DNA of 64,000 bases from Otatea glauca (Eukaryota; Streptophyta; Magnoliopsida; Poales; Poaceae): contig CM070730.1 in the NCBI GenBank assembly GCA_036346275.1, positions 39,912,918-39,976,917 on the forward strand, given 5' to 3'. The translations under genes were made by a program, and so were the position numbers. Positions 52,960 through 64,000 of the stretch are shown piece after piece; the stretch's first letter is position 1, and the number at the start of each line of letters is the position of its first letter. The notes under the pieces were generated by a model. It was not told where the DNA came from. It worked only from the letters and a program-made list of their open reading frames with translations, and did no database searches.

Positions 52960-53342
52960 TCACGACTCCAACTCACTCCTCAAGGCAACAAATCTGGAGC
53001 TATCTAAAAGCTTGGTGAAGATATCGGCCAACTGGAGGTCACTCTCTGCAAACTGAAGCGCGATATCCCCCTTCTCCACATGGTCTCTAAGGAAGTGATA
53101 TCTAATATCAATATGATTGGTCCGGGAATGTTGCACTAAGTTTTTAGCAATGCAAATAGCAGAAGTGTTGTCAACGAAAAGTGGCACACTCTCTATCTCT
53201 AACCCAAAGTCTCGCAAGGACGATCTCATCCAGAGAACCTAGCTACAGCAACTGGCTGTAGTAACATACTCGGCCTCAGTGGTGGACTGTGCAACACCGG
53301 ACTGCTTCCTAGACAACCAAGAAACAAGAGAAGTGCCAATGT
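52960..53342 (-). pseudogene. Copia element B RNase H, C-terminal part
   Basis: Reads KQSGVAQSTTEAEYVTTASC just after the left edge of element C. Then come an in-frame TAG (53239-53241, expected Q), VPLFVDNTSAICIAKN, HIDIRYHFLRDHVEKGD and ADIFTKLL. These are the conserved copia RNase H blocks. The N-terminal part lies at 61376-61640, separated by the insertion of element C. It is the last coding part of the element. Confidence 0.88.
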
Positions 53343-55741
53343 TGTAACACCCCGGCATCTGTCATGCCCGAATGCTACCAAACATAGAAACTCCAACAAT
53401 TAAATATCCCAAAACAAGCTAAATTCCAGCAAGGTTACCAATTGCTAATACCGAAAATTCGGCACATAACATCTGTTTTTATCATGAATTTAGCAACGTT
53501 AATATCCTGGCAAGTAATATCAATATATAAAGCATCTAAAGAAGCAATGAACATAAATGTAACATCCACAAAATCTCATACTAACAGTTCCAATCTCACT
53601 ACAAAAAAAACGAACCCAACGAGAGATTTAAGCACTCCAATTGACTATTTAACAAGTTTCATGGCCTTTACTTATTTCCAGGAATTCAAATCGTAACTTA
53701 TAACATTGCCTAAAGTGAAATGCTACGTGAGGAGGTGTAGCTAATCCCTTATCCCGCATGCCAACTTTTTGGTACCTAAAAAAACAACATTAAACACAAG
53801 AGTGAGTTTAAAACTCAGCAAGCATAATGAAATGAGTGAAAGAATCATTTAGCACCAACAACAACATATTCATCATTTTCATATTCATAATATCGTTAAC
53901 AATTCGTACTCATCTCCTTGAATAAGATGCAATGCCATGCGATGCACATGTCCTCGCAAAGGCGTATACCGGTATAGCTGAGTGCACACCCGTCGGTGTG
54001 CACCCTCTTCCCCCTTCCATCCCGTAGATGGAGGGTGCCTACTCCTCGCTTCCATTCGCCACGGTGAATGAAATCACGATGTAGGACTTACTCTATGGCT
54101 CTCCGGATTAGTCATAACTTTCTCACCGGCTTTACCGGACTAGATAGGACTTTCTCACCGCCCTGGCCAGATTTCATGCCATGAATGCAACATGTACTAG
54201 TAACCCAAAACAACATGTACAACAATTTTATCTCATCTTGGCATAGCATTACTATGAATCAAGTCCTCATATCCTGGTTAACATTAGACATAGCAAATTA
54301 ATCTATCGCTTACTCGCTCATCACATAAGCATCAACATAACAAACCACTCATCAACTAGTCTATGGCACACACAGCATCTCTAACAATTTCCTACCACAC
54401 ACTACCCATTCCAAAACACTTGCCTTAACCACGAGAAGCGGAGTGACGCGGGGTTGAGGCCACTCCTGAAGATACACCACCTGAGAATAAATCACATACA
54501 ACTCAACAATACACTTCCTAGCATGTTCAATAAAAATTTTGCGACATCAAATCTACGCCCTTCCTAACGCCCCATAACTTTCTCACTCGACGAACCAAAA
54601 CCGTCTTTCCGCTGTCCTGATGGTTTTAAGGTTATAAATCCCACCCTTATAACCCAAACTCCAGGTTCCAAGCCCTATATGAAACTCCTGAAAATTACCC
54701 ACATAATACGGGTGAACTAACTCTCTCAAATAAAACATTTAGCCACTCATGACTAGCCCTGAAACCCGGTCTGCCACCACACTGGACAGTAGACTTCCAA
54801 ATAGCATTACTAATTTTCTACCATTCCAAATGAAGTAAAGGAGGACATTTCTGAAATATAAAATAAATTTCCTAAGTTAATCTAATTTTTAAAAAAATTA
54901 ATTCAACATCTAGATAGCCATACACTGCAGATTTCCGTGACTGCTGCCAGCAGGGACAGATTCTGGACAGTAGTTAGAAAAACAGCCATAACTTTTAAAT
55001 CACCCAACCAAAATTCGTGATCTTGGTCTCTAAATAAACGTAAGACGATTATATACAACTTTTCCAACAGGCAAGCCCTCTGGAAATGATGGGAACTATT
55101 TTTAATCTCAGCCCTAACACAGAGGTTTGCGCTGGCCGAATCAGACCACGCCCCAACCCCCGTTTTTCCCCCATCTCCAACCTGATCACAGCACAAAAAA
55201 AAATGGATACTACTGAGCCCTACCCAACCTCTAGCACCCAAGGTACCCCAAAAACAAACTAGGAACATCATACCTTCCAAAGGATCAATAGATCGATGAC
55301 GAACACGGAACCCGTCCCTCAAATCGCGCAAACCTCTCCTCACCTCGCAGCCCAATCCTCTCCACTGCACTCAACCAAGGATGCAGCCACCAAGGGACCC
55401 TAGAGCAGCACCATGGAGGGAAGAAAGGGCAGGGAACCTCCCATGGACGAGGGGGCGAAGGAGAAGGAAGGGGCAGCTAGAGGGGATGAAAGGGGAGAGG
55501 TGGCTACTGCCAAGGGGGAGGGGATGTGCAGCTGGGGGGAGGGGAAAGGGTGGTGGCTGGAAGGGGAAAGGAGAGGGAAAAATTAGGGTTAGGGGTTTCT
55601 CCCTCCCACCTGGGCCAAAAGTTGACCCAACAACGCCTCGAACGGCCCAAGACTGAGAATGAGCCCCCCAAAACAGCCCACACCGCCCGCGAACAACCCA
55701 GGATGACCCACGACAGACTTAAATTAAAATGGGACATTACA
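53343..55741 (-). repeat. 3' LTR of element C
   Basis: Runs from TGTAACACCCCGGC on the plus-strand side to GGGACATTACA (element-strand start TGTAATGTCCC). It matches 58977-61375 with scattered substitutions and single-base indels. It carries the GCAAGT donor-like motif (near 54424) and an acceptor-like TTTTTTTAG (53776 side), but its reading frame is not open. GC-rich frames at 54900-55730 are LTR sequence, not genes. Confidence 0.9.
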
Positions 55742-55757
55742 GTCTCCCCCCCTTAAT
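55742..55757 (-). promoter_or_regulatory. Polypurine tract of element C
   Basis: The reverse complement reads TTAAGGGGGGGGAGAC directly before the 3' LTR: the primer for plus-strand cDNA. Confidence 0.88.
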
Positions 55758-55825
55758 AGAATTCGACCCCGAATTCTAAGCACGTCCCTAAGCGACAACT
55801 AAACCATACTGAAAATTAAATCTCA

Positions 55826-55980
55826 TCAAAAACCTGGAGGGAACAATTCAGGGTACTTCTCATGCATCTGAGACTCTAACTCCCATGTCGCTTCCTTCTC
55901 TGACTGATGTGACCACAAAACTTTGACAAATTTAATGGTTCTATTCTTTAACACTCGCCGTAATTCCCAAGCGATAAACC
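55826..55980 (-). pseudogene. Chromodomain C-terminus remnant in element C
   Basis: A short open minus-strand piece reading RRVLKNRTIKFVKVLWSHQS, then EKEATWELESQMHEKYPELF, and a stop at 55826. The WSH-EATWE-E-YP-LF pattern is the end of the integrase chromodomain of chromovirus gypsy elements, which binds modified histones. Upstream (right of 55990) homology fades at once, so almost all of gag-pol has been deleted or replaced. It shows that the ancestor was a chromovirus. Confidence 0.75.
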
Positions 55981-58962
55981 AAATTCTCAATTTAACGATG
56001 GGCGAGAAGTGGTTTGACTTAGCTCAACTAAGTGAAACTTCCCAATATTCCCCATTCACTCAAATTTCTACTAAAATTTGCAAGAGACAAAATTCCCTAG
56101 CAAACTGGATTCCAAGTTATTTCCCAAAGCAGACATCTTATAAGAATTTTTCTCAATCGTAATCCTCAATCTCACCCACTAAAAGGCTCAATCATAAAAT
56201 TGCTATGCCATATTTCCATATCCAACATATCATACCACTATCTTTTCCAATTGTTCGACCTTTTTCACCAGGACTCAAAATCAACCAATACTCTCGAAGA
56301 ATTAGCCCACTTGTGACATAATTTTCCTTCCCAATCACAAACCACGATATGTTTTTATTCCATCTTCTCCCAAGCACATCTCACACCCGGGGACAACTAA
56401 CTAAATTACATGCTTACAATCAAACACTTTATATCAAATCATTATCACCTTCTTTACAACCAATGATATTCTCAACAAATATTGAACCAAGACATCAACA
56501 ACCTCCATCATACTCCACTCTTAACCGCTAATGGTCAACGCCTAGCCCATGCTAGGACCAGAGATCATTACCAAACAACAATCGGTTCTTTCCCTACGAG
56601 GGTCTCGCCCTCACAATCTTTCACTCAACCAACCAAGCTCAGAAGCAAAGTTCTTTAGTACACTCAACAATATACCATGAACATTTATATTCTCAACCCA
56701 AGCTAGAATACAAAAGAAGTACAATTCTTTTGAATCAAAAGCACCGCTTGCATCAACTTGAACCCAATGCTCTACAATTCTCTTTGGAAAGAATTCAACA
56801 ACATCCAGAGATCACTCTTTTTCTTTCCTAAGCCAAGTCACAAAGGAAAACTCAAATCTCAAATCAATGCGATACCATTCGCATCGGGAAGCACTCAATT
56901 AAAAGAGAGAAACTCCACTCAAATCTTTGATAGAAGTTTTCAATAACCAAAACAATCCAACTTGCTTTCACTGAAGCAAAACCTCTCAAAGGGAAAGGGA
57001 AACTCAATTCTCTCACATAGCATAGCCAAATTATCAGAAATTATTCCATCTTGCTTTTCATGCTAGAGAGCAAAGGAAATCTTGATTCCCTTTAACCACT
57101 CAATCCAAGACCAACGCATTATAACCAAGGCACCAAGCTTTACCTCGGGGAAAACTCCATTGGAAAAGAAACACCGCGCGAAACTTTATGGAGGCGACTC
57201 ATTTTCACAAAAGCAAACATCAAGCTTTTACCAAAGCAGAACACCTATCAGATATCCACTGATCACTTATGAAATGATCATAAGTTTCATCCTTTGAAAC
57301 ACTCCCAAACCCATACACACTTTTCAATTGAATCCAACTCTAGTCACAATAGGGTTACAAATTAAGTGTTTAACTCAAGAGGTTCTAGCACAACCCATTA
57401 TGTCTATTTGCTTCCTTTAAATGTTGATTCCAAAGATAGTTCAGTTTGCACGCGAAAGAGCGCGATCCCTTCATATACTCTTGAGTGCAAAACCCCTATT
57501 CATAACATAAGCTAACCAGCTTAGCCAAAACCAAAGATTGGCATAGATCAATGAAATAAAATACCCCAAAAACCATGAAACGATTACTTCACAATTACTC
57601 TTTCATCCTCATTTTCGACCATCAAAACCAATTCCGCAACTTGACAAAATGCAAACGAATTGGGGGAGTTCTACTGCCCACTAATTAGGACGCCCTAAGC
57701 CCAACAGGCAGGCACTCCTAGAAAATTATACACTCAAATGAGTCCAGGATCTCTCGAATACTACCATTTCGCATATTCCCACTCTTAGCCATTAAGGATT
57801 TCATATTCACCAAATCCTTAAAAGCCCAACACTCTTAAGCATAAGACGCGTGCCAACACCTTCTTTTGGTCTACTAACCAAGACAAACCATTCTTCATAC
57901 AACCTGTTTATTCCAAGCTTAAAACACATGTCATCAGCACTTATCTCGGCGAAATCAACACATCCCTTTCGCACAATCCCTAAGTTACATATTTAATATC
58001 TTCAGTTCATTTAACCAATAAATAATTCTAACCACTCAATACGATCTCCCCTAGGCATCTTTCATAAATACGGAGCCCAGATAGACATTTGTCAAGGACA
58101 AATTTAACCTTTCATACACTCATTCCATATACCTCTACTTTGATTACACATCGATCAAGTCACTCTGTCAATCCACAATTTAATTGACCCAAGCAACATA
58201 AACCAACAACCCTCATGTCTTTACACCATAACCTTGATATACCAATTTGTCGCTCAGAAGATTCTAGACCTTCTCAATCGTGATCAATACTAGCTTTTTA
58301 GGAACACAAATCTCGGAATTCTCGTTACCAAACACCTTTCCTTTGTTTCCAACCAGTAAAGACCAAAATAAATCAACCAAACCGATCGACAGAACGGTAG
58401 AAGAAATCCTAAAGGATCCACCACCAAACTTTCTATTGGACTCCAAACAATGAAGTTAAAAGGAACCAACAAACTCCATCCACTCTCTAAACCTTGTCGC
58501 AAAAGACAATGACTCTTACCTACGAGAGGCTCCAAACTTCCGGTTGTGGCTTTACCCAGCCACAACCACCATCATGGCCACTACCATGGCCACTCCCCAA
58601 CAGAAGAAGGTGACCGAAACCCTTCGGCAGCACAACTCACTTAATCTCAAAAACAAGAACAACTCAATTCATTTCTTTCATAAACATAGCAACATACATG
58701 ATCAAATGTAGCATTCAACATCAAAGCTTAAATACAATAGTTAAGCGTAAAGCAACGATACCCATACCCTTTCCTACTGTGCATCAGAGTGTGTCAAGTT
58801 TTAAATTAATTAACCACTCTACTTCAGATTTTAAGGTTGTTGCCCTAACGCCAAGTTTTTAACAAGAGTGGAAACCTATGCCATGTTTCTAATTTCACAC
58901 AGCAAAATTTTAGTTTACTCGAGAGTAATTTGCTAAATTCACATGCCACGGACCTAAAGCCT
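55981..58962 (-). other. Noncoding internal region of element C
   Basis: About 3 kb, AC-rich on the plus strand, with short open frames only and no gag-pol motif on either strand that I can see. It may have packaging or structural roles or be of foreign origin. Confidence 0.6.
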
Positions 58963-58974
58963 GCTCTGATACCA
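58963..58974 (-). promoter_or_regulatory. PBS of element C (initiator tRNA-Met)
   Basis: The reverse complement reads TGGTATCAGAGC, two bases inside the 5' LTR. Confidence 0.92.
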
Positions 58975-58976
58975 AC

Positions 58977-61375
58977 TGTAATACCCCGACATCTATCATG
59001 CCCGAATGCTACCAAACATAGAAACTCCAACAATTAAATATCCCAAAACAAGCTAAATTCCAGCAAGGTTACCAATTGCTAATACCGAAAATTCTAAGAA
59101 AGATAACATCTGTTTTATCATGAATTTAGCAACGTTAATATCCTGGCAAGTAATATTAATATATAAAGCATCTAAAGAAGCAATGAACATAAATGTAACA
59201 TCCACAAAATCTCATACTAACAGTTCCAATCTCACTACAAAAAAAAACGAACCCAACGAGAGATTTAAGCACTCCAATTGACCATTTAACAAGTTTCATG
59301 GCCTTTACTTATTTCCAGGAATTCAAATCGTAACTTATAACATTGCCTAAAGTGAAATGCTACGTGAGGAGGTGTAGCTAATCCCTTATCCCGCATGCCG
59401 ACTTTTTGGTACCTAAAAAACAACATTAAACACAAGAGTGAGTTTAAAACTCAGCAAGCATAATGAAATGAGTGAAAGAATCATTTAGCACCAACAACAA
59501 CATATTCATCATTTTCATATTCACAATATCGTTAACAATTCGTACTCATCTCCTTGAATAAGATGCAATGCCATGCGATGCACATGTCCTCTCAAAGGCG
59601 ATATCAGGTATGCTGAGTGCACACCGTCGGTGTGCACCCTCTTCCCCTTTCATCCCGTAGATGGAGGGTGCCTACTCCTCGCTTCCATTCGCCACGGTGA
59701 ATGAAATCACGATGTAGGACTTACTCTATGGCTCTCCGGATTAGTCATAACTTTCTCACCGGCTTTACCGGACTAGATAGGACTTTCTCACCGCCCTGGC
59801 CAGATTTCATGCCATGAATGCAACATGTACTAGTAACCCAAAACAACATGTACAACAATTTTATCTCATCTTGGCATAGCATTACTATGAATCAAGTCCT
59901 CATATCCTGGGTAACATTAGACATAGCAAATTAATCTATCAGTTACTCGTTCATCACATAAGCATCAACATAACAAACCACTCATCAACTAGTCCATGGC
60001 ACACACAAAGATCTTTAACAATTTCCTACCACACACTACCCATTCCAAAACACTTGCCTTAACCACGAGGAGCGGAGTGGCGCGGGTTGAGGCCACTCTG
60101 AAGATACACCACCTGAGAATAAATCACATACAACTCAACAATACACTTCCTAGCATGTTCAATAAAAATTTTGCGACATCAAATCTACGCCCTTCCTAAC
60201 GCCCCATAACTTTCTCACTCGACGAACCAAAACCGTCTTTCCGCTGTCCCGATGGTTTTAAGGTTATAAATCCCTCCCTTATAACCCAAACTCCAGGGTC
60301 CAAGCCCTATATGAAACTCCTGAAAATTACCCACATAATACCTGTGAACCAACTCTCTCAAATAAAATATTTAGCCACTCATGACTAGCCACAAACCCGG
60401 TCTGCCACCACACCGGACAGTAGACTTCCAAATAGCATTACTAATTTTCTACCATTCCAAATGAAGTAAAGGAGGACATTTCTGAAATCTAAAATAAATT
60501 TCCTAAGTTAATCTAATTTTTAGAAAAATTAATTCAACATCTAGATAGCCCTACACTGCAGATTTCCGTGACTGCTGCCAGCAGGGACAGATTCTGGACA
60601 ATAGTTAGAAAAACAGCCATAACGTTTAAACCACCCAACCAAAATTCGTGATCTTGGTCTCTAAATAAACTTAAGACGATTATATGCAACTTTTCCAACA
60701 GGCAAGCCCTCTGGAAATGATGGGAACTATTTTTAATCTCAGCCCTAACACAGAGGTTTGCGCTGGCCGAATCAGACCACGCCCCAACCCCCGTTTTTCC
60801 CCCATCTCCAACCTGATCACAGCACAAAAAAAATGGATACTACTGAGCCCTACCCAACCTCTAGCACCCAAGGTACCCCAAAAACAAACTAGGAACATCA
60901 TACCTTCCAAAGGATCAATAGATCGATGACGAACACGGAACCCGTCCCTCAAATCGCGCAAACCTCTCCTCACCTCGCAGCCCAATCCTCTCCACTGCAC
61001 TCAACCAAGGATGCAGCCACCAAGGGACCCTAGAGCAGCACCATGGAGGGAAGAAAGGGCAGGAACCTCCCATGGAGGAGGGGCGAAGGAGAAGGAAGGG
61101 GAAAGAGGAAGGGCAGCTAGAGGGGATGAAAGGGAGAGGTGGCTGCTGCCAAGGGGAGGGATGTGCAGCTGGGGAGGGAAAGGGTGGTGGCTGGAAGGGA
61201 AAGGAGAGGGAAAAATTAGGGTTAGGGGTTTCTCCCTCCCACCTAGGCCAAAAGTTGACCCAACACCGCCTCGAACGGCCCAAGACTGAGAATGAGCCCC
61301 CCCAAAACAGCCCACACCGCCCGCGAACAACCCAGGATGACCCACGACAAACTTAAATTAAAATGGGACATTACA
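58977..61375 (-). repeat. 5' LTR of element C
   Basis: Starts TGTAATACCCCGACATC on the plus-strand side (58977) and ends GGGACATTACA at 61375, followed by AATGT. Same length as its partner; the two differ by few substitutions and several single-base indels. Short reading frames on both strands at 60530-61370 are LTR sequence. Confidence 0.9.
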
Positions 61376-62330
61376 AATGTATTGGCAAATGCCAGAAGTG
61401 CTCTTCCTATCTATCCTACAGCCAGCAAAGTTGGCATCAGAAAAGGCTCGAAGGGACAGACAAGAAGAAGAAGAGTACCAAATACCATAATCAGTGGTGG
61501 CACGAAGGTACCTGCAAATGCGCTTGACCGTTTGGCGGTGAGAGGCGCGAGGAGAGGCCTGAAATCGAGCGCACAGACACACAGTGAAATGTATGTCCGG
61601 CCTCGAAGCAGTGAGGTACAAGAGGGAGCCAATCATGCTCCGAAACTCCTTTTGATCAGCGGCTCACCATCCTCATCCGGCTCGAGGACAGCAGTGGTGG
61701 CCATTGGAGCCATTACCGGCTTCTCGTCAGACATATCGAAACGCCTCAGGAGGTCACGGGTATACTTGCCTTGATGAAAGAAAGTACCCTCCCGAGTCTG
61801 CTTGATTTGGAAGCTAAGAAAGTAGCTCAACTCGCCCATCATACTCATCTCAAACTCTGTGCTCATTACCTCAGAAAATTGAGACACAAGCAAATGAGAT
61901 GAGCCACCAAAAATGATATCGTCTACATAAATCTGGACGAGAAAAAAATGCGACTCATGGTGTGTGATGAACAGAGTCTGGTCTACTACGCCAATTTTGA
62001 AGTCATGGCTAAGAAGATAAGACTTGAGCCTCTCATACCATGCTTTGGGGGCCTGCTTGAGTCCATACAGAGCTTTGGAAAGCTTGTATACATGACTTGG
62101 AAACTTAGGGTTCTCAAATCCTGGAGGTTGTTTGACATAAACCTCTTCCTCAATATAGCTATTGAGGAATGCACTCTTGACATCCATTTGATAGAGCTTG
62201 AAGCCCCGGGACGTAGAGAATGCAAGCGGGATCCTAATAGCCTCTAGTCTAGCTACAGGAGCAAAGGTCTCCTCAAAGTCACCTGAGAAAAGCACTTTGC
62301 AACTAACCTAGCCTTGTTGCAAATGAAAAC
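61376..62330 (-). pseudogene. Copia element B reverse transcriptase and start of RNase H
   Basis: Minus-strand blocks: ETFAPVARLEAIRIPLAFS, YQMDVKSAFLNSYIEEEVYV, KQPPGFENPKFP, YKLSKALYGLKQAPKAWYERL, the catalytic YVDD (reverse complement of 61918-61929), then SLLYLTASRPDI and YLRATTDYGIWY, with SDANFAGCRIDRKSTSG leading into RNase H. These are canonical copia RT blocks. One frame break occurs near 61640. Element C cuts the domain at 61375. It is mostly open, which suggests a younger element than gypsy A. Confidence 0.92.
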
Positions 62331-62924
62331 CCCATCCTCACTCTGCTTGTTTTTGAACACTCACTTAGTCCCAATGACATTATGATCATATGGACGTTCT
62401 ACAAGCTGCTAGACTTTGTTCTCTCAAAGTTTTCAAGTTCCTCATGCATAGCATTAGTCCAAGACTCGTCAGATAATGCATGAGTCATATCCTTTGGCTC
62501 AAATGAGGCAACAAAAGCAGAGTGAAGGCAGAAACTGGACAAACCAAATTTTGAGCGAGTGACCCACTCAAACAGATCGCCGATGATCCGGTCAAGTGGA
62601 TGAGAATGCTGAATATGACGGGGAGGTCCAGAAGTAGAAGTGGCCTCTACCTCATGCACAGAAGAGGTAGGAGCAGAGCCACTAGCTGCAGGAGAGTCAG
62701 AAGGCAAGGGCTGGCCTTCCTGAGGTGCAGAAATAGAAATAGGTGTCACCTCAGGTATAGAGGGGACTGGATCAGGTGTAACACCATCATCTCCATCATC
62801 CTCATCCTCTACAAAAAATGGTCACGGAGGTGGAAGAAGAGCCTGAAATGTCAAGTCTTCCTCCTGGACTAGCCTCATCAAAGGTCACCTCACAGGTCTC
62901 TATGATCCTATGCGCATCGCAACT
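62331..62924 (-). pseudogene. Copia element B integrase-RT linker
   Basis: Includes an open stretch with low-complexity PSDSPAASGSAPTSSVHEVE, then HPLDRIIGDLFEWVTRSKF, FVASFEPKDMTHALSDESW and NAMHEELENFERTK. The HP-D-IIGD and EP---AL-D--W--AM-EEL-NF pattern is the segment before RT in Opie/SIRE-type copia elements. Frame breaks lie on both sides. Confidence 0.75.
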
Positions 62925-63606
62925 CTAGACCCTATAGCTACGAAAAGAAGTCAAATAACCCAGAAAGATACCATCAGAAGAACGAGACTCAAACTTATCT
63001 AGGTTACTAGACTTCAAAATAAAACACTTGCAACCAAACACACGAAAATGAGAAACACTGCGCTTTCGCCCATTCCTCAACTCGTAAGAAGTGCGGTGCA
63101 AATGCACTCTCAAGAATACACGATTAGAAACATAGCAAGCAGTAGCTATAGCCTCAGCCCAAAACTTCCTAGGAGTGATGTACTCGTCTAGCATCGTCCT
63201 GGCCATCTCTACCAGGGTCCTGTTCTTCCTTTCCACTATGCCATTTTGCTGAGGGACGTAGGGAGAGGAGAATTGATGCTCTAAACCAGACTCCACACAG
63301 AAACTCTCAAAATAGGAGTTCTTGAACTCCGTGCTATTGTCACTTCGTATAGCTCGTAGGGCACTAGGGAGCTCAAAAGACAACCTATGAACCAAACCCC
63401 TAAAATGGGTAAAAGTCTCATCCTTCGAGGAAATGAAAAACACCCAAGTACCTTGAAAAATCGTCAACAATGACAAGAACATACCACTTCCCACCCACTG
63501 ACTGCACTCTAGCTGGACCAACAGTGTCCATATGTAAAAGCTGTCCTGGTGCATTAGTCATCACAACAGTGACTGGGGGATGAGAAGCAGCAACCATCTT
63601 GCCATG
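62925..63606 (-). pseudogene. Copia element B integrase
   Basis: Open for about 209 codons: WVFFISSKDETFTHFRGLV, then RAIRSDNSTEFKN (second catalytic D), SPYVPQQNGIVERKNRTL (catalytic E), then KFWAEAIATACYVSNRV and VFGCKCFILK. This is the DDE core of Ty1/copia integrase. The N-terminal part of the core is frame-shifted relative to the GAG-pre-integrase block at 63607-63924. It acts in insertion of element cDNA. Confidence 0.9.
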
Positions 63607-64000
63607 TTAGCAAGGAGAGCAAACTAAGTCTTTGACCAATTTGAGTTTGGGCAAACCACGAATGAGATCATAGCCGCTGACTCGGGTCAAATGATCAAAT
63701 CCAATGTGACCAAGTCTCCTATGCCAAAAGGAGAGATCACGGGACTCTGAAGCAATCAAACAACGGAGGGAGTCTCCAAAAGAAGCAGAAAAATCAGCAC
63801 GAAAGACTCTCCCAAATCTAGAAATCCCGCAAACTAACCCTCCTAAAGAATCGAGGATTCTACAAGCGCTACTGTTGAAGCTTACCTCGAAATAGTCATC
63901 GATAAGTTGAGAAACAGAAAGCAAATTATACTGCAGCTTACTTACTAAGGCAAAATCTTTAAGAATGAAATTATGATTAATGCAAATGGTCCCCTTAGCA
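63607..64000 (-). pseudogene. Copia element B GAG-pre-integrase domain, partial at window edge
   Basis: Reads LSVSQLIDDYFEVSF, then DLSFWHRRLGHIGFDHL and KLKLVKDLVCSPC, the zinc-binding GAG-pre-integrase (HHCC) unit of copia polyproteins. Sequence right of 63924 continues upstream of this block. Protease and gag lie outside the window. Confidence 0.85.

Larger units (their letters stand above)
53343..61375 (-). mobile_element. Complete non-autonomous gypsy element C (8.0 kb)
   Basis: LTRs of 2399 bp at 53343-55741 and 58977-61375, bounded by AATGT on both sides (53338-53342 and 61376-61380). The minus-strand order is LTR, PBS, 3.2-kb internal, PPT, LTR. The internal region encodes no gag, protease, RT or integrase core, only the end of a chromodomain next to the PPT. 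It is thus a large retrotransposon derivative that would depend on a related autonomous chromovirus. Confidence 0.92.
49958..64000 (-). mobile_element. Sirevirus-like copia element B (minus), 3' LTR to upstream of integrase
   Basis: The minus-strand order from the right edge is GAG-pre-integrase, integrase, linker, RT, RNase H, long 3' noncoding region, LTR. Integrase before RT defines Ty1/copia. It sits in gypsy A's integrase (left duplication candidate CTTTG at 49953-49957) and is itself split by element C at 53343-61375. Gag, the PBS and the 5' LTR are beyond the right edge. Sirevirus affiliation rests on LTR palindromes, repeated PPTs and the protein motifs. Confidence 0.87.

Noticed and set aside
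54903..61356. Reading frames of 75-155 codons in the LTRs of element C
   Set aside because: Occur in both LTR copies with different frames after small indels; LTR sequence rather than genes.
61292..61774. 160-codon plus-strand reading frame
   Set aside because: Crosses the LTR boundary at 61375 and is antisense to a clear copia reverse transcriptase.

Overview
The window is intergenic DNA from a large, repeat-rich plant nuclear genome. It is almost certainly a grass. The evidence is three copies of a CACTA transposon family with CACTACTACAG ends, Ty3/gypsy elements with very long LTRs primed by initiator tRNA-Met, a Tat/Grande-like gypsy element with two RNase H domains, a Sirevirus-like Ty1/copia element, and Stowaway-like MITEs. 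I see no intact host protein-coding gene, rRNA, CRISPR array or bacterial-type operon. Nearly every coding stretch is a transposon gene, and most are broken by stops or frameshifts.

Layout. 1-7377: two long gypsy LTRs on the minus strand (227-3918 and 4241-7377), each followed on its minus-strand downstream side by a primer-binding site. They sit in the 3' part of a CACTA element (7378-8810, plus). 8985-20165: a complete 11.2-kb Tat-lineage gypsy element on the minus strand, with 650-bp LTRs and CATAT target duplications; it carries an antisense extra gene (9966-12832, plus). 20166-26076: a hAT-like element (20618-21906) with tRNA-like segments, small MITEs, pyrimidine-rich low-complexity DNA and unassigned sequence. 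26077-28406: a CACTA end split by a solo copia LTR (26338-28034, duplication GAATT). 28407-35499: a gypsy LTR interrupted by an inverted relative, forming a roughly 6.2-kb imperfect palindrome. 36065-64000: four nested insertions. A minus-strand CACTA is split by a plus-strand gypsy (from 39601), which is split in its integrase by a minus-strand Sirevirus-like copia (from 49958), which is split in its reverse transcriptase/RNase H by a complete non-autonomous gypsy (53343-61375, duplication AATGT). The distal halves of the outer elements lie beyond the right edge.

How the parts work together. Each retrotransposon shows the expected LTR, PBS, gag, protease, RT-RNase H-integrase, PPT and LTR order for its lineage (integrase before RT in copia). 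Target-site duplications prove three insertions completely inside the window. The CACTA copies carry the same Transposase_24/Ulp1-like companion gene, but the catalytic transposase is not in view.

The observation I rate highest is in the long gypsy LTRs. Several divergent copies share a split, acidic reading frame. A mini-exon ends in AAG followed by GCAAG(T/C), which resembles a GC-AG splice donor. About 1.2-1.3 kb downstream a second short exon ends in a stop, and the reading phase is preserved in two independent copies. Other points worth checking are the antisense mobile-domain/coiled-coil gene in the Tat element, the giant palindrome, the non-autonomous element that keeps only the end of a chromodomain, and the repeated palindromes and polypurine tracts of the copia element.
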